Of a stretch of 64,000 bases of DNA, positions 45,347 through 54,440 are shown piece after piece. A program made the position numbers and the translations under genes. The notes under the pieces were generated by a model. It saw nothing but the letters and a program-made list of their open reading frames with translations, was not told the DNA's origin and made no database searches. Origin of the DNA: Heyndrickxia sporothermodurans (lineage in GTDB: Bacteria > Bacillota > Bacilli > Bacillales > Bacillaceae_C); assembly GCA_018333075.1 (NCBI GenBank), contig BORH01000003.1, positions 62,001-126,000 of the forward strand. The letters are read 5' to 3'. Position 1 is the first letter of the stretch; each line of letters starts with the position of its first letter.

Positions 45347-47146
45347 ATGATTTCATTTTCAAAGCCAAATGTCGAACAATTTTTGAGAACATTTGCAATA
45401 GGAGATTTTGCGGTAAGTCCGGATGAAACACAGCTTGCTTTTAGTACGAATTTAAGTGGTAAATATAATTTATGGGCAATGAATCTCCCAAATACCTTTC
45501 CATATCCACTTACATTTATTGATCAAAGCTGTCAGGGCTTGTTATATGATAAACAAGGCCGTTTTATCATTGCTGGATTTGATCATAATGGAGATGAAAA
45601 TACACAATTCTACGGAATTCCTTTACAGGGTGGAACGATGAAGGAAATTGTTTATCAAAAAGATACTCGTAATTTTCTTCCTATATTATCAGAGGATGGC
45701 AGTAAGCTTTATTACACTTCATCTAAAGACAATCCACAATTTTTAAATACGTATTGTTTAGATTTACTGTCAGGTCAAGAAACAATAGTTTTAGAAGGGA
45801 AAACAGCAGCAACTTTTTTAGCTGATTTCAGTCCGGATGAGCAAAGCTTTCTTTATTTTAAACAATTTGCTAACACCTACTCACTTTTATATGCGAGATC
45901 TGGAGATGAAGATGTACTTTTGACACCTCCTACTGAAAAACAACATACAGTCAGTGATGCTGTGTTTATTTCAGATACAATGGTTTATTTATTAACTGAT
46001 TATGAATCCGATTTTACATATCTAGCCTCATTTGATCTTAAAACGAAAACGTTTTTGAAGATTAAAGAAATAGAGAATGAAAGTTTTCATAGCATTAAAT
46101 ACAATAAAGAAAAACAGACACTGTATATATGCAGCGGAAAAGGTGTAGAAGATTATTTATATGAGTATAACTTGCTAAATGGAGAATGGGAGAAGCTCAC
46201 TGCTCCTTGCAGTATTATTGAAAAGCTGGTTGTCGCTAAATCTGGAACATTATATTTATTAGGTAGAAGTGCCACAAAACCTCATAATATTTTTCAGTTG
46301 CAGGAAGATGGTTGGATCTCATTAACACAGTATACGGTTCCTGGGGTAGATCCGAATGAACTAGTCGAACCCGAAGTAATAACCTATGAATCTTTCGATG
46401 GACTTAATATTGAAGCATTATTTTTTAAAGCAAAAGAGGAAAATGATAACGGCGAAATTATTTTTTGGCCTCACGGTGGACCACAAGCGGCAGAAAGAAA
46501 ATTTTTCAGAGCATCCTTTCAATTTTTCTTAAATCAAGGATATAGTATTTTTGCTCCAAACTTCCGTGGTTCATTTGGATATGGATTAAAATTTATGAAA
46601 ATGGTTGAGGGAGATTGGGGATACGGTCCACGCCTTGATAATGTCGCTGGATTGGATTGGTTGATTGACAACGGATATGCGGAAAAAGGAAATATTTTTC
46701 TAATGGGTGGAAGCTATGGTGGTTATATGGCCCTTCTTTTACATGGACGGCATGCAGAGTATTTTAAAGCAGTTGTTGATATTTTTGGACCGTCAGATTT
46801 ATTCTCCTTTATTAATTCTGTACCGGAAGATTGGAAACCAATTATGGATCAATGGGTTGGACATCCTGAAAAAGATAAAGAGAAGCTAATTGAATACTCT
46901 CCGATTACCTATTTAGATGGGATGACTAAACCAATGCTAGTCATCCAAGGGGCAAACGATCCACGTGTTGTCAAAGAGGAATCAGATCAAATAGTTAAGG
47001 CATTGATGGATAAAGGGTGTAAGGTTGAGTACATGTTATTAGAAGATGAAGGTCACGGATTTACTAAAAAGGAAAATGAAGTGGCTGTGTATCAAAGGAT
47101 TCTTCGTTTTTTTGAGCAATTTGCTGAAAAAAAAGTTAAAGCATAG
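45347..47146 (+). CDS. S9 family prolyl oligopeptidase-type peptidase
   Basis: A 599-residue peptidase with an N-terminal beta-propeller (about 1-340; repeats such as FAVSPDETQLAFSTN, YNLWAMNL) and a C-terminal alpha/beta-hydrolase. The catalytic triad is Ser456 (GGSYGGYMAL), Asp538 (GANDPRVV) and His570 (DEGHGFT). It resembles acylaminoacyl-peptidases/DPP-IV-like enzymes that act on short peptides in the cytosol. No signal peptide. Preceded by GGGAGAGGG and flanked by terminators, so a single-gene unit. Confidence 0.9.
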   Translation: MISFSKPNVEQFLRTFAIGDFAVSPDETQLAFSTNLSGKYNLWAMNLPNTFPYPLTFIDQSCQGLLYDKQGRFIIAGFDHNGDENTQFYGIPLQGGTMKEIVYQKDTRNFLPILSEDGSKLYYTSSKDNPQFLNTYCLDLLSGQETIVLEGKTAATFLADFSPDEQSFLYFKQFANTYSLLYARSGDEDVLLTPPTEKQHTVSDAVFISDTMVYLLTDYESDFTYLASFDLKTKTFLKIKEIENESFHSIKYNKEKQTLYICSGKGVEDYLYEYNLLNGEWEKLTAPCSIIEKLVVAKSGTLYLLGRSATKPHNIFQLQEDGWISLTQYTVPGVDPNELVEPEVITYESFDGLNIEALFFKAKEENDNGEIIFWPHGGPQAAERKFFRASFQFFLNQGYSIFAPNFRGSFGYGLKFMKMVEGDWGYGPRLDNVAGLDWLIDNGYAEKGNIFLMGGSYGGYMALLLHGRHAEYFKAVVDIFGPSDLFSFINSVPEDWKPIMDQWVGHPEKDKEKLIEYSPITYLDGMTKPMLVIQGANDPRVVKEESDQIVKALMDKGCKVEYMLLEDEGHGFTKKENEVAVYQRILRFFEQFAEKKVKA

Positions 47147-47158
47147 ATTAATAGAAAA

Positions 47159-47190
47159 AAAACGGTGCGATTAATCAAAGCGCACCGTTT
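47159..47190. terminator. Bidirectional terminator
   Basis: AAACGGTGCG pairs with CGCACCGTTT between converging genes, with A-rich sequence to the left and T-rich to the right. The right edge touches the stop codon of the minus-strand gene. Confidence 0.88.
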
Positions 47191-47737
47191 AACTTTTTAT
47201 ATTTTCTTTTGAACGCCTTGGCCATATCGTATAGCTATAGCTCCATACAAAATCAATGCCAAGAACAAAAGTCCATTTAATAATAATGTCTAACAAAGAC
47301 TTTGTTTTAGAATTGTCTCCAACAAGGTAAATCATAAGCAGTAATAAAGCACTTCCAATTATCCATGCGAGCAAATGCTTTAACCAGCCTTTTCGAGAAA
47401 ATGCAGCATGTTCTTTCCCGTATTTTGGATTCTTTATAGGTTCCGATCCACCTGCAAATTTGTAGGCGAACCGTTCGTCTGCCCAGCGAATCATACTATG
47501 TCCATATACTACTGTTACCCCTATATATATAGCTGCTAATCCATGGAAAAAGTTTGCCACCGCCCCATTTTTTAAATCCCAAATGGTTGCCACTAATAAT
47601 AGTAAATCTATTAATGGTGTGCAAAAAAGTAAGATTCCTCCGATCTTCTTAATTTTTAAAATATATCTAAAAAATAAACCTAATAATACAAAAATCCAAA
47701 AACTGATTTCACAAGCGATGATTAACCATCCAATCAT
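47189..47737 (-). CDS. Membrane protein of unknown function next to a TetR regulator
   Basis: A 182-residue protein with about five membrane segments and a central basic loop (GGSEPIKNPKYGKEHAAFSR). It resembles uncharacterised Bacillus integral membrane proteins, but I recognise no named family. AAGGAGC precedes the start. It is divergent from a TetR-family gene 83 bp away, so it is probably the target of that repressor. Confidence 0.75.
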   Translation of the reverse strand: MIGWLIIACEISFWIFVLLGLFFRYILKIKKIGGILLFCTPLIDLLLLVATIWDLKNGAVANFFHGLAAIYIGVTVVYGHSMIRWADERFAYKFAGGSEPIKNPKYGKEHAAFSRKGWLKHLLAWIIGSALLLLMIYLVGDNSKTKSLLDIIIKWTFVLGIDFVWSYSYTIWPRRSKENIKS

Positions 47738-47785
47738 AATGAGCTCCTTTTTAGCACAGTCGTATTATTAATAATTTAACACGAG

Positions 47786-47814
47786 TGTATTAAAAAAGTC
47801 AATTATGTTATAAT
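47786..47814 (+). promoter_or_regulatory. Extended -10 promoter of the TetR gene, with overlapping palindrome
   Basis: TGTTATAAT (47806-47814) is a textbook extended -10 element. The expected transcription start falls on or within two bases of the ATG at 47821, so the mRNA may be leaderless. No ribosome binding site is seen before the ATG. An imperfect palindrome (TTAACACGAGTGTATTAA, about 47776-47793) overlaps the -35 zone and is a candidate operator. Confidence 0.55.
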
Positions 47815-47820
47815 AAAAAT

Positions 47821-48411
47821 ATGCCAAAAATAGTAGACCACGAAAAACAAAAGGAATTATTAGCTGAAGCCACTTGGAGGGTTATCATTCGAGATGGAAT
47901 GGAACAAGCTACAGTAAGAAAAGTTGCTGAGGAGGCAAAAATGTCTGTTGGTTCAATGCGACATTACTTTTCTACTCAATCGGAACTGTATACATATTCC
48001 ATGAATCTTGTTACAGAAAGAGTGAAAAACAGAATTCAAGCACTCCAATTTAATGGTCCCCCATTAATGGATATGAAGAAAATACTAACGGAAATCTTAC
48101 CAATGGATGAGGAAAGGAAAATAGAAATGGAGGTGTGGTTAGCATTTAACACAAAGGCATTAACAGATCCTTCTCTTCGTTCATTAAGCCAAAAAGTATA
48201 TATGGAGTTAAAAGCAGCAATAACCAAGATCGTAAATGCAATGTTTAATCTTGGTTTTACACATTCAAAAATGAATATAGAGTTAGAAATTGAAAGACTG
48301 TATGCATTAATCGACGGATTAGCTTTGCATGGTATACAAGAACCAACCAAAATGCCCCCTTCCTTGATTGAAGCGGTTGTGATTTATCATTTGGAGTCAA
48401 TATGTAAATAA
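47821..48411 (+). CDS. TetR/AcrR family transcriptional regulator
   Basis: A 196-residue repressor. The N-terminal HTH is TVRKVAEEAKMSVGSMRHYF, and the C-terminal ~140 residues are an all-helical ligand/dimer domain close to the BetI/PfmR type (AFNTKALTDPSLRS, LYALIDGLALHG). It probably controls the divergent membrane protein and itself. The likely leaderless start is described under the promoter entry. The ligand is unknown. Confidence 0.87.
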   Translation: MPKIVDHEKQKELLAEATWRVIIRDGMEQATVRKVAEEAKMSVGSMRHYFSTQSELYTYSMNLVTERVKNRIQALQFNGPPLMDMKKILTEILPMDEERKIEMEVWLAFNTKALTDPSLRSLSQKVYMELKAAITKIVNAMFNLGFTHSKMNIELEIERLYALIDGLALHGIQEPTKMPPSLIEAVVIYHLESICK

Positions 48412-48457
48412 ATGTATGTTTTTCCTAATGCAACTTATTGATTAGTTGTTAAAAAGA

Positions 48458-48490
48458 AAGAGTGATTGCTTTAGTAGCAATCACTCTTGT
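48458..48490. terminator. Bidirectional terminator between tetR gene and queT
   Basis: AAGAGTGATTGCT and AGCAATCACTCTT form a perfect 13-bp stem around TTAGT, with T runs on both strands. Confidence 0.9.
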
Positions 48491-48976
48491 TTATATTTGA
48501 TGTTTAAAATGAACGCGCTTATTTAAGAAAAACATGATTGGTGCACCGACAGCCATTACAACAAACTCTCCAATTGCAGTCGTTAACCATGTTAATAAAA
48601 ATGGCCAGCCAAATGCTAAATGTAGTTCAATTGCAATAAAGAACATTGTAATCGTAAAGACAATCGTATTTAAAATCATACGTGTCCAAATTCCTTTAAT
48701 AAAACGAGAGATTACAATTGTAATTAACAATGCAATCACGGATTGTCCTACACCAAAAATAAGATCATATGCACGCATCGGTGAAAATAATAAATTGGTG
48801 AGAAATACACCTAATACAATCCCAAAAAAATATTTCTTATTAAATACAACTAAATGATTAAACATTTCAGAAATACGAAATTGTATATTGGTAAAACCAA
48901 AGGGTTGGATGAAAAAAGAGACTGCAATATATAATGCAGCAATAATTCCATTGCCAACAAGTGTTTTTACTTTCAT
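48491..48976 (-). CDS. queT: QueT family queuosine-precursor transporter
   Basis: A 161-residue, about five-TM S component of an ECF transporter that takes up preQ1/preQ0-type queuosine precursors. Typical segments are IAALYIAVSFFIQPFGFTNIQFRISEMFNHL and YDLIFGVGQSVIALL. It carries a preQ1-I riboswitch in its leader, which strongly supports the function. AAGGAG precedes the ATG and is part of the switch. No ECF ATPase genes are adjacent, so it presumably shares the general ECF module encoded elsewhere. Confidence 0.93.
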   Translation of the reverse strand: MKVKTLVGNGIIAALYIAVSFFIQPFGFTNIQFRISEMFNHLVVFNKKYFFGIVLGVFLTNLLFSPMRAYDLIFGVGQSVIALLITIVISRFIKGIWTRMILNTIVFTITMFFIAIELHLAFGWPFLLTWLTTAIGEFVVMAVGAPIMFFLNKRVHFKHQI

Positions 48977-48984
48977 ATTTAATT

Positions 48985-49026
48985 CTCCTTAGTTTTTTAT
49001 CGTGGGATGGTTACGAACCACGTGTT
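48985..49026 (-). promoter_or_regulatory. preQ1-I riboswitch, translational type
   Basis: On the minus strand CGTGG...CCACG forms P1, with a loop containing TTCGTAACCATC, followed by the A-rich tail ATAAAAAACTAAGG. The tail's CTAAGGAG is both the pseudoknot strand and the queT ribosome binding site, so preQ1 binding would block translation. This is close to the class I consensus. Confidence 0.92.
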
Positions 49027-49380
49027 ACAAACCCTGCACTCTAGAATATCATAGAAGATTTAATTTGTATATGAACAAAATAAGCCATATAAATCAGCAT
49101 ATTGAGACTTTACTCAATTTAATTGATGGATCTTACATGCCACATTTGCTTCGTATACTCAAAACCCATTTGCGTAATTTAAAAATTTTACTAGGATTGC
49201 TCCAAATTTCAATAATCGGTCATTTTAACTCTACGCTTATTTTTGAAAAAGCATTGTAAATGGTTTTGCAATCCATTATACTTTTTATAAATGATAATGA
49301 TTATCATTTTCGTTAATTATCGAAACAGAAGTTGAATTCAGTTTTAATATATCATTCATAATTTAAAAAGGAGTGTTCAT
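49027..49380. other. Divergent region between queT and the ferredoxin-NADP reductase gene
   Basis: Holds the queT promoter region, AT-rich spacer DNA and the Fur box. An 85-codon plus-strand frame at 49002-49259 is incompatible with the riboswitch on the other strand and has no ribosome binding site, so I see no gene here. Confidence 0.7.
49290..49308. promoter_or_regulatory. Fur box
   Basis: AATGATAAT-G-ATTATCATT is a perfect 9-1-9 inverted repeat. It matches the classical Fur consensus and lies 73 bp upstream of the ferredoxin-NADP reductase start, so iron-replete repression is expected. Confidence 0.9.
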
Positions 49381-50436
49381 ATGAATTCAGAACAACTATA
49401 TGATGTTACTATTATTGGTGGTGGACCAGCAGGACTTTTTTCGGCCTTCTATAGTGGATTAAGGGAAATGAAAACAAAAATCATTGAGTATCAGCCATTT
49501 TTAGGTGGGAAAGTACATGTGTATCCGGAGAAAATGATTTGGGATGTAGGTGCTCTCACCCCTGTTACTGGAGAGCAGCTAATTAACCAGTTGGTTCAGC
49601 AAGGAATAACTTTTAAGCCAACCGTTGTATTAGGTGAAAAAGTTACTTCGATTGATAAAACCGGAGACGGAAGCTTTGTTATTTATACGTCTACCAATCA
49701 AAAGCACTTTTCTAAAACTGTCATTTTAGCTGTCGGAGGAGGAATCTTAAAACCGACTAAATTAAAGATTGAAGGTGCTGAACGTTTTGAAGTGTCGAAT
49801 CTACATTATACCGTAAAATCACTGGAAAGCTTTAAGGGAAAAACGGTTTTAATCTCTGGTGGAGGAAATGCTGCAGTTGACTGGGCAAATGAATTAGAAC
49901 CAATCGCGAAAAAGGTTTATTTGACTTATCGCAAGGAAATGCTGAAGGGACATGAAGCAGAAGTATCACGTTTATTAAACAGTACCGTTGAGTGTTTTTT
50001 GAATACATCTATTCAAAAGCTTATTGCAGGTAAAACACATGAGTGTATTGAAAAAGTGGAATTAGTAAGCAGTGAAGATGGGCAGGAAATGGTGTTGGAT
50101 GTTGATGAAGTTATTATTAATCACGGTTATGAACGGGACGCTGAGTTGATTTCAAACAGTAAATTGAATATTAAGATGGCAGAGGTTTTTGGTGTTGAAG
50201 GGAACTCGTTGAGTGAAACATCTGTACCAGGGCTTTATGCAGCAGGAGATATTTTGAGTCATGAAGGCAAGCTTCATTTAATTGCCGGAGCATTTCAAGA
50301 TGCAGCGAACGCAGTGAACAAAGCGAAGCAATTTATTGCTCCAGATGCCACTCAAAGCGGAATGGTATCTTCACATAACGAGATTTTTAAAGAAAAAAAT
50401 CGTGAATTGATGAAACATTTATATACAGTGAAATAA
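49381..50436 (+). CDS. Ferredoxin--NADP(+) reductase, thioredoxin reductase-like (YcgT type)
   Basis: A 351-residue flavoprotein with FAD motif IIGGGPAGLFSAFYSG, NADP motif ISGGGNAAVDWANEL, and the C-terminal FAD segment VPGLYAAGDILSHEGKLHLI. It has no CxxC redox pair, as in the TrxR-like ferredoxin/flavodoxin reductases YumC and YcgT. The upstream Fur box favours the iron-regulated YcgT paralogue, which could drive ferredoxin-dependent heme or siderophore iron release. AAGGAGTG precedes the ATG. Confidence 0.9.
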   Translation: MNSEQLYDVTIIGGGPAGLFSAFYSGLREMKTKIIEYQPFLGGKVHVYPEKMIWDVGALTPVTGEQLINQLVQQGITFKPTVVLGEKVTSIDKTGDGSFVIYTSTNQKHFSKTVILAVGGGILKPTKLKIEGAERFEVSNLHYTVKSLESFKGKTVLISGGGNAAVDWANELEPIAKKVYLTYRKEMLKGHEAEVSRLLNSTVECFLNTSIQKLIAGKTHECIEKVELVSSEDGQEMVLDVDEVIINHGYERDAELISNSKLNIKMAEVFGVEGNSLSETSVPGLYAAGDILSHEGKLHLIAGAFQDAANAVNKAKQFIAPDATQSGMVSSHNEIFKEKNRELMKHLYTVK

Positions 50437-50696
50437 CTGATAATAGTAATTGAGTAATAATATGTACGTGTTGCTTATATATTGTCATTTAGAAAAAATT
50501 ATATAAAATTAACAAATCTCAATTACATAGCACTTTATCTTGAAAGAGGATTGTTCTATTTTTACATCATTAGATTAAGAAATCTTTACCTTCAACAGTC
50601 ATATTTAAATATTAGATAGTAAGGATCAATATCCACTCTTAAATTCGTCGGTTATAATAGGAATATAATCGTTTTTAATAAATCATGAAGGAATAG

Positions 50697-51020
50697 ATGA
50701 GCTTGACTCCATTTACTGAAAAAGTAATTTCTATTATCCAAGGCATTCCTGAAGGGAAAGTAATGACATATGGTCAAATTGCGGCCTTAGCTGGAAGTCC
50801 TAGAGCTGCCCGTCAAATCGTAAGAATTCTTCACTCCATGAGTAAAAAGCATCGTTTACCTTGGCATCGAGTTGTAAATGCCAAAGGAATGATAGGTCTT
50901 ACAGATGAACAAGCAGAAATTCAAAGATTTTCTTTGGAAAGTGAAGGGATTGAATTTAATTTGAATGGGTCGATCAATCTTAAAAAGTATCAGTTCAGGT
51001 ATGAATTTTTAAATGAATAG
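50697..51020 (+). CDS. Alkyltransferase-like (ATL) DNA-binding protein
   Basis: A 107-residue MGMT-like domain. The segment GKVMTYGQIAALAGSPRAAR matches the DNA-binding helix with the arginine finger. Where O6-alkylguanine transferases have PCHR, this protein has PWHRVV, so the acceptor cysteine is Trp and no alkyl transfer is possible. ATL proteins flip alkylated guanines and hand them to nucleotide excision repair. Monocistronic, with a terminator downstream. Confidence 0.9.
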   Translation: MSLTPFTEKVISIIQGIPEGKVMTYGQIAALAGSPRAARQIVRILHSMSKKHRLPWHRVVNAKGMIGLTDEQAEIQRFSLESEGIEFNLNGSINLKKYQFRYEFLNE

Positions 51021-51044
51021 TACATCTAAATGTAAAGAAATTGG

Positions 51045-51076
51045 TCAGACATCCGAATTCGGGGTCTGTTTTTTTT
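51045..51076 (+). terminator. Terminator after the ATL gene
   Basis: CAGAC and GTCTG close a stem with inner TCCGAATTCGG pairing, followed by a long T run. Confidence 0.8.
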
Positions 51077-51225
51077 GTATTAAATGGTCATAAAAGAAAA
51101 GTGTTAACCCCTTTCAAAAACATGACAAATGTCATATCCATTCATTCTTCTACTCACTACGAGTAAGTTTTTATTTGAAGTAAGATAAATTTAAGAAATG
51201 GTGAGAGAGCTAGGAGGAGAAAAAC

Positions 51226-52158
51226 ATGATTTTAGAGGTGAAAAATTTAATTAAACGATATGGTGATTTTTTAGCTTTAGATCATATCAATTTTCACATA
51301 AAAGAAGGAGAAATTTTTGGTTTATTAGGTCCTAATGGTGCTGGAAAGACAACGACTATAAGTATTCTATCTGGCTTAACTATGTATGATGGTGGGGAAG
51401 TGGAGTTTTTAGGAAAGGAAATTAAACGGAATGAAATGGAAGTTAAGCAAGAGTTGGGAATCGTTCCGCAAGACATTGCACTATTTGAAGATTTAACTGC
51501 CCATGAGAACCTTGACTATTTTGGTCGTTTATATGGGCTTCGAGGAAAGTTGCTTCGAGAAAGAATTGATGAAGCATTAGAATTTACTGGCCTCATGGAC
51601 AAGAGAAAAGACTTTCCTAAAGGATTCTCTGGTGGAATGAAGAGAAGGCTGAATATTGCTTGTGCCATTTTGCATCACCCTAAACTTATTATTATGGATG
51701 AACCGACAGTCGGAATTGATCCTCAATCAAGAAATCATATTTTGCAATCTATTAAAAAATTAAATGAAATGGGTTCTACCATTATCTATACTTCCCACTA
51801 CATGGAGGAAATTGAGGAAATATGTACGAGAATAGCAATTGTTGATCAAGGAAGAGTTATTGCACAAGGAACAAAAGAAGAGTTGAAATCACTTGTTTCT
51901 GATGAAGAAAAATTGGTAATCGAACTAGAGGCAGTAAACTATACGATAGTTGAAAATGTCAAAACTATTTCCAGCATTCGAGAATGTGTTATGAAAGGAA
52001 ATAGGCTTGAAGTAATTGGAAAAAAGGATGAACAAAATGTAAGTAAGATTATTAAGCTTTTATCAGACGAGAATATCGAGATTCTTTCATTGAATGTAGA
52101 GAAACCTAGCTTGGAATCAGTGTTTCTTACATTAACTGGAAGAACGTTAAGAGATTAA
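51226..52158 (+). CDS. ABC exporter ATPase, LnrL (YfiL)-like
   Basis: A 310-residue ABC-2 type ATPase with Walker A GPNGAGKTTT, Q-loop PQDIALFEDL, signature FSGGMKRRLNIACA, Walker B LIIMDEPTVGID and H-loop TSHYMEE. A ~80-residue C-terminal extension is typical of drug exporters. It heads an operon with two permeases and a two-component system, the composition of the B. subtilis linearmycin-resistance locus lnrJKLMN, though in a different gene order. The start has AGGAGGAG upstream and the stop overlaps the start region of the permease gene. Confidence 0.87.
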   Translation: MILEVKNLIKRYGDFLALDHINFHIKEGEIFGLLGPNGAGKTTTISILSGLTMYDGGEVEFLGKEIKRNEMEVKQELGIVPQDIALFEDLTAHENLDYFGRLYGLRGKLLRERIDEALEFTGLMDKRKDFPKGFSGGMKRRLNIACAILHHPKLIIMDEPTVGIDPQSRNHILQSIKKLNEMGSTIIYTSHYMEEIEEICTRIAIVDQGRVIAQGTKEELKSLVSDEEKLVIELEAVNYTIVENVKTISSIRECVMKGNRLEVIGKKDEQNVSKIIKLLSDENIEILSLNVEKPSLESVFLTLTGRTLRD

Positions 52159-52175
52159 TGGAAAAGGGTGAGTGG

Positions 52176-53294
52176 ATGAAAATAATCACTATTGCTTACT
52201 ATACCTTTCTTCGGCATATTCGCGATGTAAAAGCGATAGCTGCATTTATTTTGCTGCCGTTAGTGATGATGCTCATTTTAGGAAATGCGCTTAACAATGA
52301 GTTTACTCCTAAAAAAATAGAGGCAAGCAAAGTAGGTTTTCTTAGTCACGATCGTGGAGTGCTGAACGATAATATGAGGAAGTTTTTAAACTCAGAAAAA
52401 ATGAAAACACTTCTCCATGTTAAACAAGTAAACAGTATAGAATCAGCGGAAAAAATGGTGAAATCAGGTGAACTGAAAGGTTTTATCTATCTTCCTACGA
52501 ATCTATCAAAGCGAGTGCAAAAGGGTGAGTCAGTTGTAATTGAATTTTACAGTAAAGAAAAGAATTCCTATATTAAACCATTATTAGAAAGCTTTATAAG
52601 GGAAGTTAATGTAGGAAATACTCTATTGAAATTAAATGGAAATATATTTGAAGATTCACCACAAAGTAAAAATATTAATGAAGTGAAAATTGTAACAGAA
52701 GGAAAAATTCCAAGGGGAATTGATTATTATACGATTACTACATTATTTCAGTCACTTCTATTTGGTGCAGTATTTGGTGTGTTTTCGATTACGAAGGATC
52801 TTGGAAATCATACATATTTACGTCAGTTTACGTCACCTATTCGCGGAAGACAGGTCACTCTTGGAAAATTTATAGGAAGCACATTAACATTATATGGAAT
52901 TTCGATTCTTATCTTTCTTGTGACTAAATTCCTATTTAATGCCAATTGGGGTGGAAGCTTATGGATAATCCTACTCGTTCTTTTTTTATTTACTGCGATA
53001 TCAACGGGTTTTGGGATGATCTTTGCTTACGTGACAAAAAGCACGATGATTTCTTCATTAAGTCTATTTATTGTTTCAACTGTACTAACGTTAGTTTCAG
53101 GAGGATTTGCTAAATTAGACGGGAAAGTATTTACTTTTTTAAGCTATTTTTCCCCGAATACCTATGGTCAGGATGTCTTGTTTACAGATATTTATGAAGG
53201 AACCATTGCAAGTGATTCGCTAATGAAATTAAGCTTATACCTTGTACTTATTTTATTGTTAACTTTTATGTTTGGAAGGAGGAAAGTTGTGTGA
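52176..53294 (+). CDS. ABC-2 type permease, LnrM-like
   Basis: A 372-residue permease with one N-terminal TM, a large ~150-residue extracytoplasmic domain, then five TMs (about 195-372). This is the ABC2_membrane_3 layout. The core begins near YYTITTLFQSLLFGAVFGVF. The ATG at 52176 follows AAGGGTGAG; an ATG at 52158 also exists. Its TGA overlaps the next GTG (GTGA). It pairs with the second permease to form a heterodimeric exporter. Confidence 0.83.
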   Translation: MKIITIAYYTFLRHIRDVKAIAAFILLPLVMMLILGNALNNEFTPKKIEASKVGFLSHDRGVLNDNMRKFLNSEKMKTLLHVKQVNSIESAEKMVKSGELKGFIYLPTNLSKRVQKGESVVIEFYSKEKNSYIKPLLESFIREVNVGNTLLKLNGNIFEDSPQSKNINEVKIVTEGKIPRGIDYYTITTLFQSLLFGAVFGVFSITKDLGNHTYLRQFTSPIRGRQVTLGKFIGSTLTLYGISILIFLVTKFLFNANWGGSLWIILLVLFLFTAISTGFGMIFAYVTKSTMISSLSLFIVSTVLTLVSGGFAKLDGKVFTFLSYFSPNTYGQDVLFTDIYEGTIASDSLMKLSLYLVLILLLTFMFGRRKVV

Positions 53295-54388
53295 CGATTT
53301 TTTTGAATACGCTCAAAAGAATTTTCCGTAATAAGATTCAGCTTTTTTTCATTCTCTTATTTCCATTAGCATTCATGTCACTCGGTTTTCTTGGGCAGGA
53401 GCCAACGGTTAAGATAGCAATCATTGATCAAGATCGGACAGAATTAACTTCGATGCTAATAAAGAATCTTCAACAGCGTGCTGATCGAATTCCTATTAAT
53501 GAAGAAAAAATAAATGAAAAATTAAAATCTCTGACAGTCGATTATGTTTTGAAAATTGATAAAGGTTTCACAGAAAAAGTGATTGCAGGAATAAATGGAG
53601 GAATAACTAGCTATACAGTCAAAGAATCAAATGCTTCACAACCAATCAGCACATATATTGAACAATGGATAAGGCATGCAAAAGCAATTGGAAGTGGAGC
53701 CAAACATGATAAACAAACCTTTTATTCTGAATTTAAACAATATGACGAACATGGCACTCTTGGCTTGAAAAATAAGTTGTTAGTTAATCCAGGAGTAAAA
53801 CGAACAAAAGCGGCCCTTGGATATTTGATTATATCCATGCTTTATACATCTCTTATTGTCGGACTGCACCTTATGTTAAATAAAAATAATCATACACTTA
53901 GTCGTACATTAGCCGCACCTATAAAAATAAGGAATTACATGATTCAAACAGTTGGGAGCTTTTTATTCATCTCATTCATACAAATCACATTTGTCATTTT
54001 CATGTTAAAAAATGTATACCAGTTATATATGGGCCATTCTGTATGGTCAATCTATCTTTTGCTGCTATTGTTTACTTTTGTTTCTGTTTCTTTTGGAGTA
54101 GCAATTAGTTCAGTCTCAAAAAATATTGTTCAAGCATGCATGATAGGCATTTGCTTGATTTCACCAATGGCAATGCTTGGCGGAGCGTATTTTCCGCTTG
54201 ATTGGGCACCCGATATGATTAAAATCATTGGACAATTTTCACCGGTCTCTTGGGTAATTGAAGGAATCAATAAGCTATTAGAAGGGCAAACTATCGCAGA
54301 TCTTGGAAAAGAAATAATGATTATTTGTCTGTTTGCTGTTATTTTTTTTCTGATTGGAACATTAAAAAAGTCAAATATTTCTAATTAA
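53291..54388 (+). CDS. ABC-2 type permease, LnrN-like
   Basis: A 365-residue second permease with the same architecture: N-terminal TM, extracytoplasmic domain at about 35-180, and C-terminal TMs including MLGGAYFPLDWAPDMIKIIG, the typical ABC-2 motif before the last helices. GTG start with AGGAGG six bases upstream, overlapping the previous stop. Substrate specificity is inferred only by analogy with linearmycin-type polyketide antibiotics. Confidence 0.83.
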   Translation: MTIFLNTLKRIFRNKIQLFFILLFPLAFMSLGFLGQEPTVKIAIIDQDRTELTSMLIKNLQQRADRIPINEEKINEKLKSLTVDYVLKIDKGFTEKVIAGINGGITSYTVKESNASQPISTYIEQWIRHAKAIGSGAKHDKQTFYSEFKQYDEHGTLGLKNKLLVNPGVKRTKAALGYLIISMLYTSLIVGLHLMLNKNNHTLSRTLAAPIKIRNYMIQTVGSFLFISFIQITFVIFMLKNVYQLYMGHSVWSIYLLLLLFTFVSVSFGVAISSVSKNIVQACMIGICLISPMAMLGGAYFPLDWAPDMIKIIGQFSPVSWVIEGINKLLEGQTIADLGKEIMIICLFAVIFFLIGTLKKSNISN

Positions 54389-54440
54389 ATGATCGGAATT
54401 TTGATATAATAATAGGAAATATTTGAATACTGAGGATACT

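Noticed and set aside
49002-49259. 85-codon plus-strand ORF
   Set aside because: It begins inside the preQ1 riboswitch of the opposite strand, lacks a ribosome binding site and has no recognisable domain.
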